Below are positions 50,937-59,054 of a stretch of 64,000 nt of DNA, piece by piece (the first letter of the stretch is position 1; every line of letters starts with the position of its first letter). The notes below the pieces were generated by a model. It was not told the origin of the DNA. It saw only the letters and a program-made list of their open reading frames with translations, and did not search any database. The translations under genes were made by a program, and so were the position numbers. Source of the stretch: Mangrovimicrobium sp033283325 (lineage in GTDB: Bacteria; Pseudomonadota; Gammaproteobacteria; Pseudomonadales; Halieaceae); contig JAWMQO010000001.1 in the NCBI GenBank assembly GCA_033283325.1, forward strand, positions 1,178,001 to 1,242,000, in the 5' to 3' direction.

Positions 50937-52239
50937 CCTTTTCGGCGACGAGGGCCCCGCGGGATACCAGCCCCTGGCCTCTCGCCTGCGCCCGCTGGAC
51001 CTCGCCGCCTATGTAGGCCAGAGCCACCTGCTGGCGGAAGGCAAACCCCTGCGCAAGGCCCTGGAGCAGCGGCAACTTCACTCGATGATTTTCTGGGGCC
51101 CGCCCGGGGTGGGCAAGACCACCCTGGCCCGGATTGCCGCCCAGGCGGCGAATGCCGATTTCCTGCAGATTTCCGCGGTGCTCTCCGGGGTCAAGGATAT
51201 CCGCGAGGCGGTTGCCCGGGCCCGGGATTCCAAGGCCCGGGGGCGCGATACCGTGCTGTTTGTCGACGAGGTCCACCGCTTCAACAAGGCCCAACAGGAC
51301 GCTTTCCTGCCTTACGTCGAGGACGGTACGCTGATCTTCATCGGCGCCACCACGGAGAATCCCTCCTTCGAACTGAACAACGCGCTGCTGTCACGGGCCC
51401 GGGTCTACAAACTGCGCTCGCTGCAGCGCGAGGAAATCCTCGAGGTACTGCGGCGGGGGCTGGCGCAGATCGAAGGCGTCGACGCCGGCGACGAGGCCCT
51501 GGAAATGCTCGCATCCCAGGCGGATGGCGATGCCCGGCGGGCCCTCAACCTCCTCGAACTGGCTGCCGACCTCGCCGAGGAGGGGGAGATCACCGCGCAG
51601 ACGGTGGCGGAAGTGTTGCAGGACTCACTGCGCCGCTTCGACAAGGGCGGCGACGCTTTCTACGACCAGATCAGCGCCCTGCACAAGGCGGTGCGCGGCA
51701 GCGCCCCGGATGCGGCCCTGTACTGGTTCTGCCGCATGCTCGACGGCGGCTGCGACCCGCTCTACGTCGCGCGGCGGGTTGTGCGCATGGCCAGCGAGGA
51801 CATCGGCAACGCAGACCCGCGGGCCTTGACCATCGCCCTCGACGCCTGGCAGGTACAGGAGCGCCTGGGCAGCCCGGAGGGCGAACTTGCGGTGGCCCAG
51901 GCCATCCTCTATCTCGCCTGCGCGGCCAAGAGCAACGCGGTCTACAAGGCCTACAATGCGGCCCGCGCCGAGATCGAGGCGGGCGAGAGCCTCGAGGTTC
52001 CCCTGCACCTGCGCAATGCGCCCACCAGACTCATGAAAGCCATGGACCACGGCGCCGGCTACCGCTACGCACATGACGAGGAGGGTGGATACGCCGCAGG
52101 GGAAAACTATTTCCCGGAGGAAATGCAGGACCGGGTCTACTACCACCCGGTCGACCGGGGCCTCGAGACGCGGATTCGCGAGAAGCTCGCTTACCTGCGC
52201 GAACGCGACAAAACCAGTACAATACGCCGCTACGACTGA
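50926..52239 (+). CDS. rarA: replication-associated recombination ATPase RarA (MgsA)
   Basis: This 437-residue AAA+ clamp-loader-like ATPase acts at stalled forks. PLASRLRPLDLAAYVGQSHLL (about 16-36), Walker A GPPGVGKTTLARIAA (about 60-74), Walker B VLFVDEVHRFNKAQQDAFLP (about 113-132), sensor GATTENPSFELNNALLSRARVY (about 140-161) and the C-terminal YYHPVDRGLETRIREKL are present. It overlaps lolA by 11 bases and is probably in the ftsK-lolA-rarA-crcB transcript. Confidence 0.96.
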   Translation: MSSDLFGDEGPAGYQPLASRLRPLDLAAYVGQSHLLAEGKPLRKALEQRQLHSMIFWGPPGVGKTTLARIAAQAANADFLQISAVLSGVKDIREAVARARDSKARGRDTVLFVDEVHRFNKAQQDAFLPYVEDGTLIFIGATTENPSFELNNALLSRARVYKLRSLQREEILEVLRRGLAQIEGVDAGDEALEMLASQADGDARRALNLLELAADLAEEGEITAQTVAEVLQDSLRRFDKGGDAFYDQISALHKAVRGSAPDAALYWFCRMLDGGCDPLYVARRVVRMASEDIGNADPRALTIALDAWQVQERLGSPEGELAVAQAILYLACAAKSNAVYKAYNAARAEIEAGESLEVPLHLRNAPTRLMKAMDHGAGYRYAHDEEGGYAAGENYFPEEMQDRVYYHPVDRGLETRIREKLAYLRERDKTSTIRRYD

Positions 52240-52255
52240 CGCCTGCCGGGTACCT

Positions 52256-52630
52256 ATGAACAACATACTGCTGGTGGCCCTCGGCGGTGCCGGCGGCGCC
52301 GTCTCCCGCTACCTCCTTGCCAACTGGGTCCACCAGTTGTGGGAGGGCAAGTGGCCGGTCGGTACCCTGCTGGTCAACATGGCTGGATCCTTCGCCATCG
52401 GGATTATCTTCGTGCTGATCGAGCGCCAGATAATCCACCCGGACTGGCGCAGTGTGTTGATGGTGGGTTTTCTCGGCGCCTTTACCACCTTCTCGACCTT
52501 CTCCCTGGAGGTGGTGGCCCTGCTGGAGCAGGGGCATGTTCTCCATGCCCTCGGCTACATGTGCGCCAGTGCAGTATTCTGCGTGCTGATGGCGGGTGTC
52601 GCCGTCTACTTCACGCGGATTTTGGTTTAA
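52256..52630 (+). CDS. crcB: fluoride channel Fluc/CrcB
   Basis: This 124-residue, four-helix membrane protein exports fluoride as a dimer. It has the GGAGGAVSRYLLANW opening (about 10-24), GTLLVNMAGSFAIGI with the pore Asn (about 37-51) and the signature GFLGAFTTFSTFSLE (about 72-86) that contains the Phe box. The start is 16 bases after rarA, leaving no room for a fluoride riboswitch, so fluoride control at this locus looks unlikely. Confidence 0.95.
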   Translation: MNNILLVALGGAGGAVSRYLLANWVHQLWEGKWPVGTLLVNMAGSFAIGIIFVLIERQIIHPDWRSVLMVGFLGAFTTFSTFSLEVVALLEQGHVLHALGYMCASAVFCVLMAGVAVYFTRILV

Positions 52631-52696
52631 GCGGGAGCTGTCCCGGCGACCGGGCGCTCTCGCATTAACTAGGTTTACCTTAAGGACTTTGCAAGT

Positions 52697-53995
52697 ATGT
52701 TGGATGTTAAAGCCGTCAGGCAGGACCCGCAGGCGGTCGCGGCGGTACTGAAAAAACGCGGTTTCGATTTTGACGTGGCGCAGTTCGAGGCGCTGGACGC
52801 GCGGCGCAAGCAGGCTGACATCGACAGCCAGAACCTGCTCGCCGAACGCAAGGCGGCCTCGAAGCAGATCGGCGCGCTGATCCAGCAGGGCCTGAGTGTC
52901 GACGAGGCCAAGGCGAAGGTGGAAGAGAGCCTGCAGAAAATCGCCGCCCAGCTCGACGAACTTACCACTGAAGCCCGCGAAGCCCAGGGAGCCCTGGAGG
53001 ACCTTCTACTGGCGGTGCCCAACCTGCTGCATCCGGAAGTCCCCGAGGGTGCGTCGGAAGAGGAAAACCTGGAAGTCACGCGCTGGGGCGAGCCCGCGAG
53101 CTTCGATTTCGAGGTCAGGGACCACGTCGCCCTCGGCGAAGGTCTTGGCGACATGGACTTCGAGACCGCCGGCAAGATCACCGGCTCCCGCTTCAATGTC
53201 ATGTACGGCCCCCTGGCCCGCATGCACCGGGCGCTGATCCAGTTCATGCTCGACCTGCACACCCGCGAGCACGGCTACCGGGAAATCTACGTGCCCTACA
53301 TCGTCAACCGCGACTCCCTGCGCGGCACCGGGCAGCTGCCGAAATTCGCCGAGGACCTGTTCAGGCTGGAAGGGGAGCAGGGCTACTACCTGATTCCCAC
53401 CGCCGAGGTGCCGGTCACCAACGTGGCCAGGGACCGCATTTTCGAAGACGCGGAACTGGGCGAGCAGGGCGTGCGCTTCACCTGCCACACCCCCTGTTTC
53501 CGCAGCGAGGCAGGGAGCTATGGCCGCGACACCCGTGGCATCATCCGCCAGCACCAGTTCGAGAAAGTGGAACTGGTGCAATTCGTGCGCCCGTCCCAAT
53601 CGGAAGCTGCCCTGGAGGAACTGACCGGGCACGCGGAGAATGTGCTGCAGGCGCTGGAGCTTCCCTACCGCAAGGTCCTGCTTTGCAGCGGCGACATCGG
53701 CTTTTCCGCCTGCAAGACCTATGACCTGGAAGTCTGGCTGCCGGCCCAGGATACCTACCGGGAGATTTCCTCCTGCAGCAATTTCGGTGATTTCCAGGCC
53801 CGCCGCATGCAGGCGCGCTGGCGCAATCCGGAGACCGGCAAGCCGGAACTCCTGCATACCCTGAACGGCTCCGGCCTGGCGGTGGGCCGCACCCTGGTCG
53901 CCATCATGGAAAACTACCAGCAGGCGGATGGCTCTGTCGCGGTACCGGCAGCACTCCGGCCCTACATGGGCGGCGTCGAAGTACTGGCGCCCTGA
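52697..53995 (+). CDS. serS: seryl-tRNA synthetase
   Basis: This 432-residue class II synthetase has the N-terminal tRNA-binding coiled coil (about 25-105), motif 1 around GYREIYVPYIVNRDSL, motif 2 FRSEAGSYGRDTRGIIRQHQFEKVELV (about 270-296) and motif 3 near LNGSGLAVGRTLVAIMENYQ (about 391-410). The only tRNA-Ser gene in the window is at 3412. The start has AAGGAC upstream. cysG starts one base after its stop. Confidence 0.97.
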   Translation: MLDVKAVRQDPQAVAAVLKKRGFDFDVAQFEALDARRKQADIDSQNLLAERKAASKQIGALIQQGLSVDEAKAKVEESLQKIAAQLDELTTEAREAQGALEDLLLAVPNLLHPEVPEGASEEENLEVTRWGEPASFDFEVRDHVALGEGLGDMDFETAGKITGSRFNVMYGPLARMHRALIQFMLDLHTREHGYREIYVPYIVNRDSLRGTGQLPKFAEDLFRLEGEQGYYLIPTAEVPVTNVARDRIFEDAELGEQGVRFTCHTPCFRSEAGSYGRDTRGIIRQHQFEKVELVQFVRPSQSEAALEELTGHAENVLQALELPYRKVLLCSGDIGFSACKTYDLEVWLPAQDTYREISSCSNFGDFQARRMQARWRNPETGKPELLHTLNGSGLAVGRTLVAIMENYQQADGSVAVPAALRPYMGGVEVLAP

Positions 53996-53996
53996 G

Positions 53997-55379
53997 ATGC
54001 AATACCTGCCGGTCTGCCTGGAGCTGAAGGCAAACCCAGTAACCCTGGTAGGCGGCGGCGTGGTCGCCACCCGCAAGGCCCGGCTGTTGTGCCGGGCCGG
54101 CGCATCACTCACCGTTGTCGCTCCCGAAGTGACGCGGGAACTGGAGAAACTGCTCACCGAGAACGGGGGGGTATGGCGGCAGGCCGAGTACGCCAGCGGT
54201 GATCTCGACGGGGCCGCCCTCGTCGTGGCCGCCACGCCCCACAGTGCGGTCAATGCCCGGGTATCGCAGGATGCGAAAGCACTGCGGCTGCCGGTCAACG
54301 TGGTCGATTCCCCCGAACTTTGCACCTTCATTTTCCCCTCGATAATCGACCGCGATCCCCTGCTGATCGCCGTCAGCAGCAACGGTGAGTCGCCGGTCCT
54401 GGCGCGACTGCTGCGGCGCAAGATCGAAACACTGGTGCCCGCGGCCTACGGACGCCTGGCGCAGTTCGCCGGCCGCCTGCGCGGGAGGGTGAAGACGGCA
54501 CTGCCCGAGGACACCCCGCGGCGCCTGTTCTGGGAACAGGCGCTGGAAGGGGCAATAGGCGAACAGGTGATGGCGGGGCGAGAGGAGCGCGCCGAGGAAT
54601 TGCTTGAACAGCGCTTGGCGGACGCCGACGCCCTGTACACCGGAGAAGTTTACCTGGTGGGCGCCGGCCCCGGTGATCCGGACCTGATGACCTTCAAGGC
54701 GATGCGCCTGCTGCAGAGCGCCGATGTGGTGCTCTACGACCGGCTGGTTTCGGAGCCGATCCTGGATATGGCCCGACGCGACGCCAAACTGGTGTATGTC
54801 GGGAAACGGCGTTCAGATCACGCGGTTCCCCAGGAGCAGATCAACCAGTTATTGCTGGACCTGGCCCTGGAGGGCAAGCGAGTCGTGCGGCTGAAAGGGG
54901 GCGACCCCTTTATCTTCGGCCGCGGCGGCGAGGAAATTGAACTGCTGGCGAAACACCAGGTGCCTTTCCAGGTCGTACCGGGTATCACCGCCGCGAGTGG
55001 CGCGGCCTGTTACGCCGGCATCCCGCTGACCCACCGCGACCACGCCCAGTCGGTGCGCTTCGTCACCGGCCACCTCAAGGACGGCAGCAGCAACCTGGAC
55101 TGGAACAGCTTCCTGTCACCGGGAGAAACCCTGGTCTTCTACATGGGACTGGTGGGACTGCCGCTGATCTGCGAACAACTGCTCGCCCATGGAAGGGACG
55201 CCGCCACCCCGGTAGCGGTGGTGGAACGCGCGACACTGCAGGAGCAGCGGGTACTGACCGGCACACTGGCGAGCATCAATGAAATCGTCGAGCGGGAGCA
55301 ACCCAAAGCGCCAACCCTGATCATCGTTGGCGGGGTGGTCCAACTGCAGCGTTCCCTCGCCTGGTTCGGGAACGCCTGA
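53997..55379 (+). CDS. cysG: siroheme synthase, trifunctional
   Basis: This 460-residue fusion makes siroheme for sulfite and nitrite reductases. The N-terminal half is the NAD-dependent dehydrogenase/ferrochelatase (MQYLPVCLELKANPVTLVGGGVVATRKARLL, then SPELCTFIFPSIIDRDPLLIAVSS). The C-terminal half is the uroporphyrinogen III methyltransferase (VYLVGAGPGDPDLMTFKAMRLLQSADVVLYDRLVS at about 216-250, RLKGGDPFIFGRGGEE at about 298-313, YMGLVGLP). The frame is open upstream in serS, but the ATG at 53997 matches the family start. It ends at a terminator shared with prc. Confidence 0.97.
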   Translation: MQYLPVCLELKANPVTLVGGGVVATRKARLLCRAGASLTVVAPEVTRELEKLLTENGGVWRQAEYASGDLDGAALVVAATPHSAVNARVSQDAKALRLPVNVVDSPELCTFIFPSIIDRDPLLIAVSSNGESPVLARLLRRKIETLVPAAYGRLAQFAGRLRGRVKTALPEDTPRRLFWEQALEGAIGEQVMAGREERAEELLEQRLADADALYTGEVYLVGAGPGDPDLMTFKAMRLLQSADVVLYDRLVSEPILDMARRDAKLVYVGKRRSDHAVPQEQINQLLLDLALEGKRVVRLKGGDPFIFGRGGEEIELLAKHQVPFQVVPGITAASGAACYAGIPLTHRDHAQSVRFVTGHLKDGSSNLDWNSFLSPGETLVFYMGLVGLPLICEQLLAHGRDAATPVAVVERATLQEQRVLTGTLASINEIVEREQPKAPTLIIVGGVVQLQRSLAWFGNA

Positions 55380-55395
55380 GGGAAAGGCCGGGAAC

Positions 55396-55421
55396 AGGCG
55401 GCGTGACGCCGCCTATTTTTT
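55396..55421 (+). terminator. intrinsic terminator of cysG, embedded in the end of prc
   Basis: AGGCGGCG-TGA-CGCCGCCT (55396-55414) is a perfect 8-bp stem, followed by A and six T (55416-55421). The T-tract is the last Lys codons of prc on the other strand, and the prc TAG overlaps the stem foot at 55413-55415. Confidence 0.9.
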
Positions 55422-57521
55422 CTCGGAGCGCAGCGCGTAACGTTCCTGCTTCAGCACCACGGAATCCACCAGCACACTGCCGGCTTCGAAGAGCAGAACG
55501 TCTTCATCCTCTTCTTCCTCAGTGTTCGCATCGGCGAGGCTATCGCCTTCTTCCAGCGCCTCCTCGTCGACTTCCTCCTCATCGAGGGAGGCCAACGGCT
55601 CCTCGCCGAGGGCGATGCGGCGCTTGTTCTCGATCGCCAGGGCCTGGGCCTTCTGTTCCTCGCGCATGGCGATCCGCGCCTTCTCGTTGAGGGGCAGGGA
55701 AGTCACCTTGCGATTTTCCGCGGCGAGGCTGATCTGGTCTTCGAGCAGGACGAAGTCGGGGTTGCTGTGACTGCGCTCCTGGAACAGGTGGGTCAGGCGC
55801 GGCAGCACGGTGCTAAGGTCGTCGTAGCGGCGGTGGCGCACGGGGTTGATCTGGTCCCAGGGCAGGGCGTGATCCAGCGAACTCTCACCGATCTCTTCCG
55901 GGTCGTAAAGGGAGGGGAAGGGCACGTCGGGGATGACGCCCCGGTGCTGGGTGCTGTCGCCGGAGATGCGGTAGAACTTGCTCTCGGTGATTTTCAGCTG
56001 CCCCTCGGTCAGAGGCGTGAGGGTTTGCACCGTCCCCTTACCGAAGGAGCGGTCACCGACAATGAGGCCGCGCTCGTAATCCTGGATAGCGCCGGCGAAA
56101 ATTTCCGAGGCCGAGGCCGAGAGGCGGTTGATCATCACCGCCAGCGGCCCATCGTAGTAGTTGCTCTTGAGCCGCTTGCCATCGCGCCAGACTCGCCGCG
56201 AAGAGTGGCGGATCTGCACGGTGGGGCCGTACTCGATGAACAGCCCGGTCAGTTCGTTGGCTTCCTGGAGGGAACCGCCGCCGTTGTTGCGCAGGTCGAT
56301 CACCAGCCCGTCAATGCCCTCCGACTGCAGTTCCTGCAGAAGCTTGCTCACATCACGCGTTGTGCTCTTGTAGTCCTCGTCACCGCGGCGCATGGCCTCG
56401 AAGTCGATGTAGAAGGCCGGAATATCGATCACCCCGATCTTCAGGGTCTGGTCGCCATTGGGAATTTCCAGCACCTTCTTCTGTGCTGCCTGCTCCTCCA
56501 GTTTCACTTCATTGCGCACGATGGTGATGGTCTTGCGCGCATCGGTGGCGGGGGCCTTGGCGGGGATCACCTGCAGTCGTACGGTGGAACCCTTGGGCCC
56601 GCGGATCAGGTCCACGACGTCGTCGAGGCGCCAGCCGATGACGTCGACCATTTCCCCGTCGTCGTCCTGTGCCACGCCGACAATGCGGTCAGAGGGCTTG
56701 AGCTGGCCCTGCTTGTCGGCAGGGCCCTTGGGCACCAGGCGCGCTACCTTGGTGTACTCGTCTTCCACCTGCAGCACGGCGCCGATGCCCTCGAGGGACA
56801 AGCGCATATTGATATTGAAATTCTCCGAACGGCGCGGGGAGAAATAGTTGGTGTGGGGGTCGTAGAGTTCCGTCAGCGCGTTGGCGTAGATCTGGAACAC
56901 ATCCTGGTTGTTGTACTGTTTCACCCGGTTCAACTGGTTGCGGTAGCGGCGGGTAAGGGTCTCCGGGATCTCCTCCGTCTCCTTGTCCGCCAGGCGCAGG
57001 CTGAGCACCTGGTTTTTCAGGTGTTTGCGCCACAGGTCGTCCAGTTCCTCCTGGGTGGAGGCCCACTGGCGGCCCTCGGGGTCGAGTTCGTAGCTCTCGT
57101 CGATAGTGAAATCCATGGCCGCGATACGCTCGGGCATGTTCTCCAGCAGGGATTCGAGGCGAGCCTCCAGGCGCTCCTGGAAACGGTTGAAGATGGCGTA
57201 GCCGGCTTCCAGGTTGCCCTTGGGCAACTGCTCGTCCATGGTCGTCCGGTATTTCTGGAACTCTGCGACATCCTGGGCGGTGAAGAACATCTTGCCGCCG
57301 TCCAGCGCCTCCAGGTAGGCGTCGAGGTGCTCGGCGGAGAGTTTGTCGTCATAGGGGAGCTTGGAATAGTGGTTTTCTTCCAGCTGCTCGACCAGTTCGG
57401 CGATGGTATCCCGCTGGCTGTCGGTGTAGTCGATTCGCGCCTGGGTCGCCGGGGCGAGTGCCAGCAGCAGGAGGCTCAGAAGGGTCGGGCGGGCGAGTAC
57501 CCGCAGGCTAAGCAAAGTCAT
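55413..57521 (-). CDS. prc: carboxy-terminal (tail-specific) processing protease
   Basis: This 702-residue periplasmic serine protease trims or degrades envelope proteins from the C-terminus. It has a signal peptide (about 1-28), a long N-terminal helical domain, the PDZ domain GIGAVLQVEDEYTKVARLVPKGPADKQGQLKPSDRIVGV (about 245-283), the catalytic Ser in INRLSASASEIFAGAIQDY (about 458-476) and Lys in VGDRSFGKGTVQTL, matching E. coli Tsp's Ser-Lys dyad. The C-terminal 90 residues are strongly acidic (runs of Glu and Asp around 655-680), then basic. It is convergent with cysG. Confidence 0.95.
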   Translation of the reverse strand: MTLLSLRVLARPTLLSLLLLALAPATQARIDYTDSQRDTIAELVEQLEENHYSKLPYDDKLSAEHLDAYLEALDGGKMFFTAQDVAEFQKYRTTMDEQLPKGNLEAGYAIFNRFQERLEARLESLLENMPERIAAMDFTIDESYELDPEGRQWASTQEELDDLWRKHLKNQVLSLRLADKETEEIPETLTRRYRNQLNRVKQYNNQDVFQIYANALTELYDPHTNYFSPRRSENFNINMRLSLEGIGAVLQVEDEYTKVARLVPKGPADKQGQLKPSDRIVGVAQDDDGEMVDVIGWRLDDVVDLIRGPKGSTVRLQVIPAKAPATDARKTITIVRNEVKLEEQAAQKKVLEIPNGDQTLKIGVIDIPAFYIDFEAMRRGDEDYKSTTRDVSKLLQELQSEGIDGLVIDLRNNGGGSLQEANELTGLFIEYGPTVQIRHSSRRVWRDGKRLKSNYYDGPLAVMINRLSASASEIFAGAIQDYERGLIVGDRSFGKGTVQTLTPLTEGQLKITESKFYRISGDSTQHRGVIPDVPFPSLYDPEEIGESSLDHALPWDQINPVRHRRYDDLSTVLPRLTHLFQERSHSNPDFVLLEDQISLAAENRKVTSLPLNEKARIAMREEQKAQALAIENKRRIALGEEPLASLDEEEVDEEALEEGDSLADANTEEEEDEDVLLFEAGSVLVDSVVLKQERYALRSEKK

Positions 57522-57631
57522 CTGGCAATTATTACCGCGTTATTGGAGTTGCATCCGTTAACTTACCCCCCGTCGCAGCGGGGTTCAAGCGCCTTGTTCG
57601 GGTTATTTGGATCGCGATTGTGGCGACAAGT

Positions 57632-58816
57632 TCACTGCCCCGCGGGGCTTTCGCTGTCGGACCCGCCAGTTGCAGCGCCCGCGGATCGCTGGCCGTCGAT
57701 CCAGGAGGCCTGAAGGTGATGATCGGCGTCAAGCGCCAGCAGGTTCGCCCGATAGCCCCCGGCAATGCGTCCCAGCTCGTTTTCCAGGCCCAGTGCGCGG
57801 GCCGGGTAGAGCGAGGCCATACGCAGGGCTTCGTACCAGTCGAGCCCGGCGAAGGCCGCGGCGTTGCGCACCGCCTGGAGCATATTGAGATGGGAACCGG
57901 CAAGGGTGCCCTCCGCGTTGAGAAGCTTTCCTTCCTGCAGGTGAATTTCGTGGTCTCCCAGACGAAAACTCTCCAGTTCACTTCCCACCGTGGCCATGGC
58001 ATCGGTCACCAGGACAGCCGCCCCCGGTTCCCGGGCCCGCACCGCAATACGCAAGGCCACGGGATGGACGTGATGACCGTCTGCGATAATGCCGAACCAG
58101 CCGTGCTCCCGACCAAGGGCTGCACCCACGGCGCCGGGGGCCCGGCTCTGTAGTGGCGACATCGCGTTGTACAGGTGAGTAAAACCGCTGAGCCCGGCCT
58201 CCTGGGCTGCGCTAATCTGCTCGTAGGTGGCTTCGGTATGACCCGCGGCGAGAATGATCCCGCGTTGCGCCAGTTCCTCGATCTGGCCGTTCTCACAGCG
58301 CTCCGGGGCGAGGGTCAGCAGTGTCTTTCCCCGCCGCGCGGAGGCGAGCAAATCAAGTAGCGCGGGCTCCGCAACCTGGAACTTGCCGGCGTCGTGAATA
58401 CCCCGGCGCGCCGGGTTGAGGAGGGGCCCCTCGAGGTGGAGGCCGAGAACCCCGGGGATTCCAAGCTCCATCGCTTTTTCCACGGCCTCGATCGCCGCCC
58501 GCACCTTGTCGAGGTCGGTGGATATCAGGGTCGGCAGAAATCCTGTGGTGCCAAAGCGTCTGTGAGCGTCACCGATACGGCGAATGGTTTCGACGCTGGG
58601 GTCGTCGTTGAAGAGCGCACCTCCGCCGCCGTTGACCTGCAAGTCGATGAAGCCCGGCACCAGGACGCCGCCTTGGAGATCAAACCGCTCCCCGGGCAGG
58701 TCCGCGCTTTGGGCCTGCGGAACCACTGCCGAAATTAGACCGTCCCTGACAATAACCGCATGAGCACCCAGCACGGTGTCGCCGGTAAACACACTGCCGT
58801 TTTCGATCACCTGCAT
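57632..58816 (-). CDS. nagA: N-acetylglucosamine-6-phosphate deacetylase
   Basis: This 394-residue amidohydrolase removes acetate from GlcNAc-6-phosphate in amino-sugar and peptidoglycan recycling. It contains GFIDLQVNGGGGALFND (about 55-71), LGLHLEGPLLNPARRGIHD (about 122-140), the metal ligands in AAGHTEATYEQ (about 190-200) and FTHLYNAMSPL (about 211-221), DGHHVHP, and the catalytic Asp in VLVTDAMATVG (about 269-279). No nagB, nagK or transporter gene is in the window. It is divergent from the giant secreted protein gene. Confidence 0.95.
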   Translation of the reverse strand: MQVIENGSVFTGDTVLGAHAVIVRDGLISAVVPQAQSADLPGERFDLQGGVLVPGFIDLQVNGGGGALFNDDPSVETIRRIGDAHRRFGTTGFLPTLISTDLDKVRAAIEAVEKAMELGIPGVLGLHLEGPLLNPARRGIHDAGKFQVAEPALLDLLASARRGKTLLTLAPERCENGQIEELAQRGIILAAGHTEATYEQISAAQEAGLSGFTHLYNAMSPLQSRAPGAVGAALGREHGWFGIIADGHHVHPVALRIAVRAREPGAAVLVTDAMATVGSELESFRLGDHEIHLQEGKLLNAEGTLAGSHLNMLQAVRNAAAFAGLDWYEALRMASLYPARALGLENELGRIAGGYRANLLALDADHHLQASWIDGQRSAGAATGGSDSESPAGQ

Positions 58817-59054
58817 GAAATGACCCTGTTCTTCCCGTTATTTGCGCGGTTTTTGCAGGCAAAAACCGCCACGAACGCGCTTCTGCATCTTAGCGCAGGC
58901 TGTGTGGATTCAGGAAGTAGCGCCAATTTCTTGACGAAGGCCGGAGGAATGCACTATTACTATTTACGCGTGGGGGCGTGCAGTCTGTACTTACTCAGGG
59001 AAGAGCAAGTCCTTCAAAAATTCGAATGATCGTCATTTCACAAGGACGTGTCTT

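Noticed and set aside
52240..52255. Fluoride riboswitch before crcB
   Set aside because: Only 16 bases separate crcB from rarA and no riboswitch-like structure is visible.
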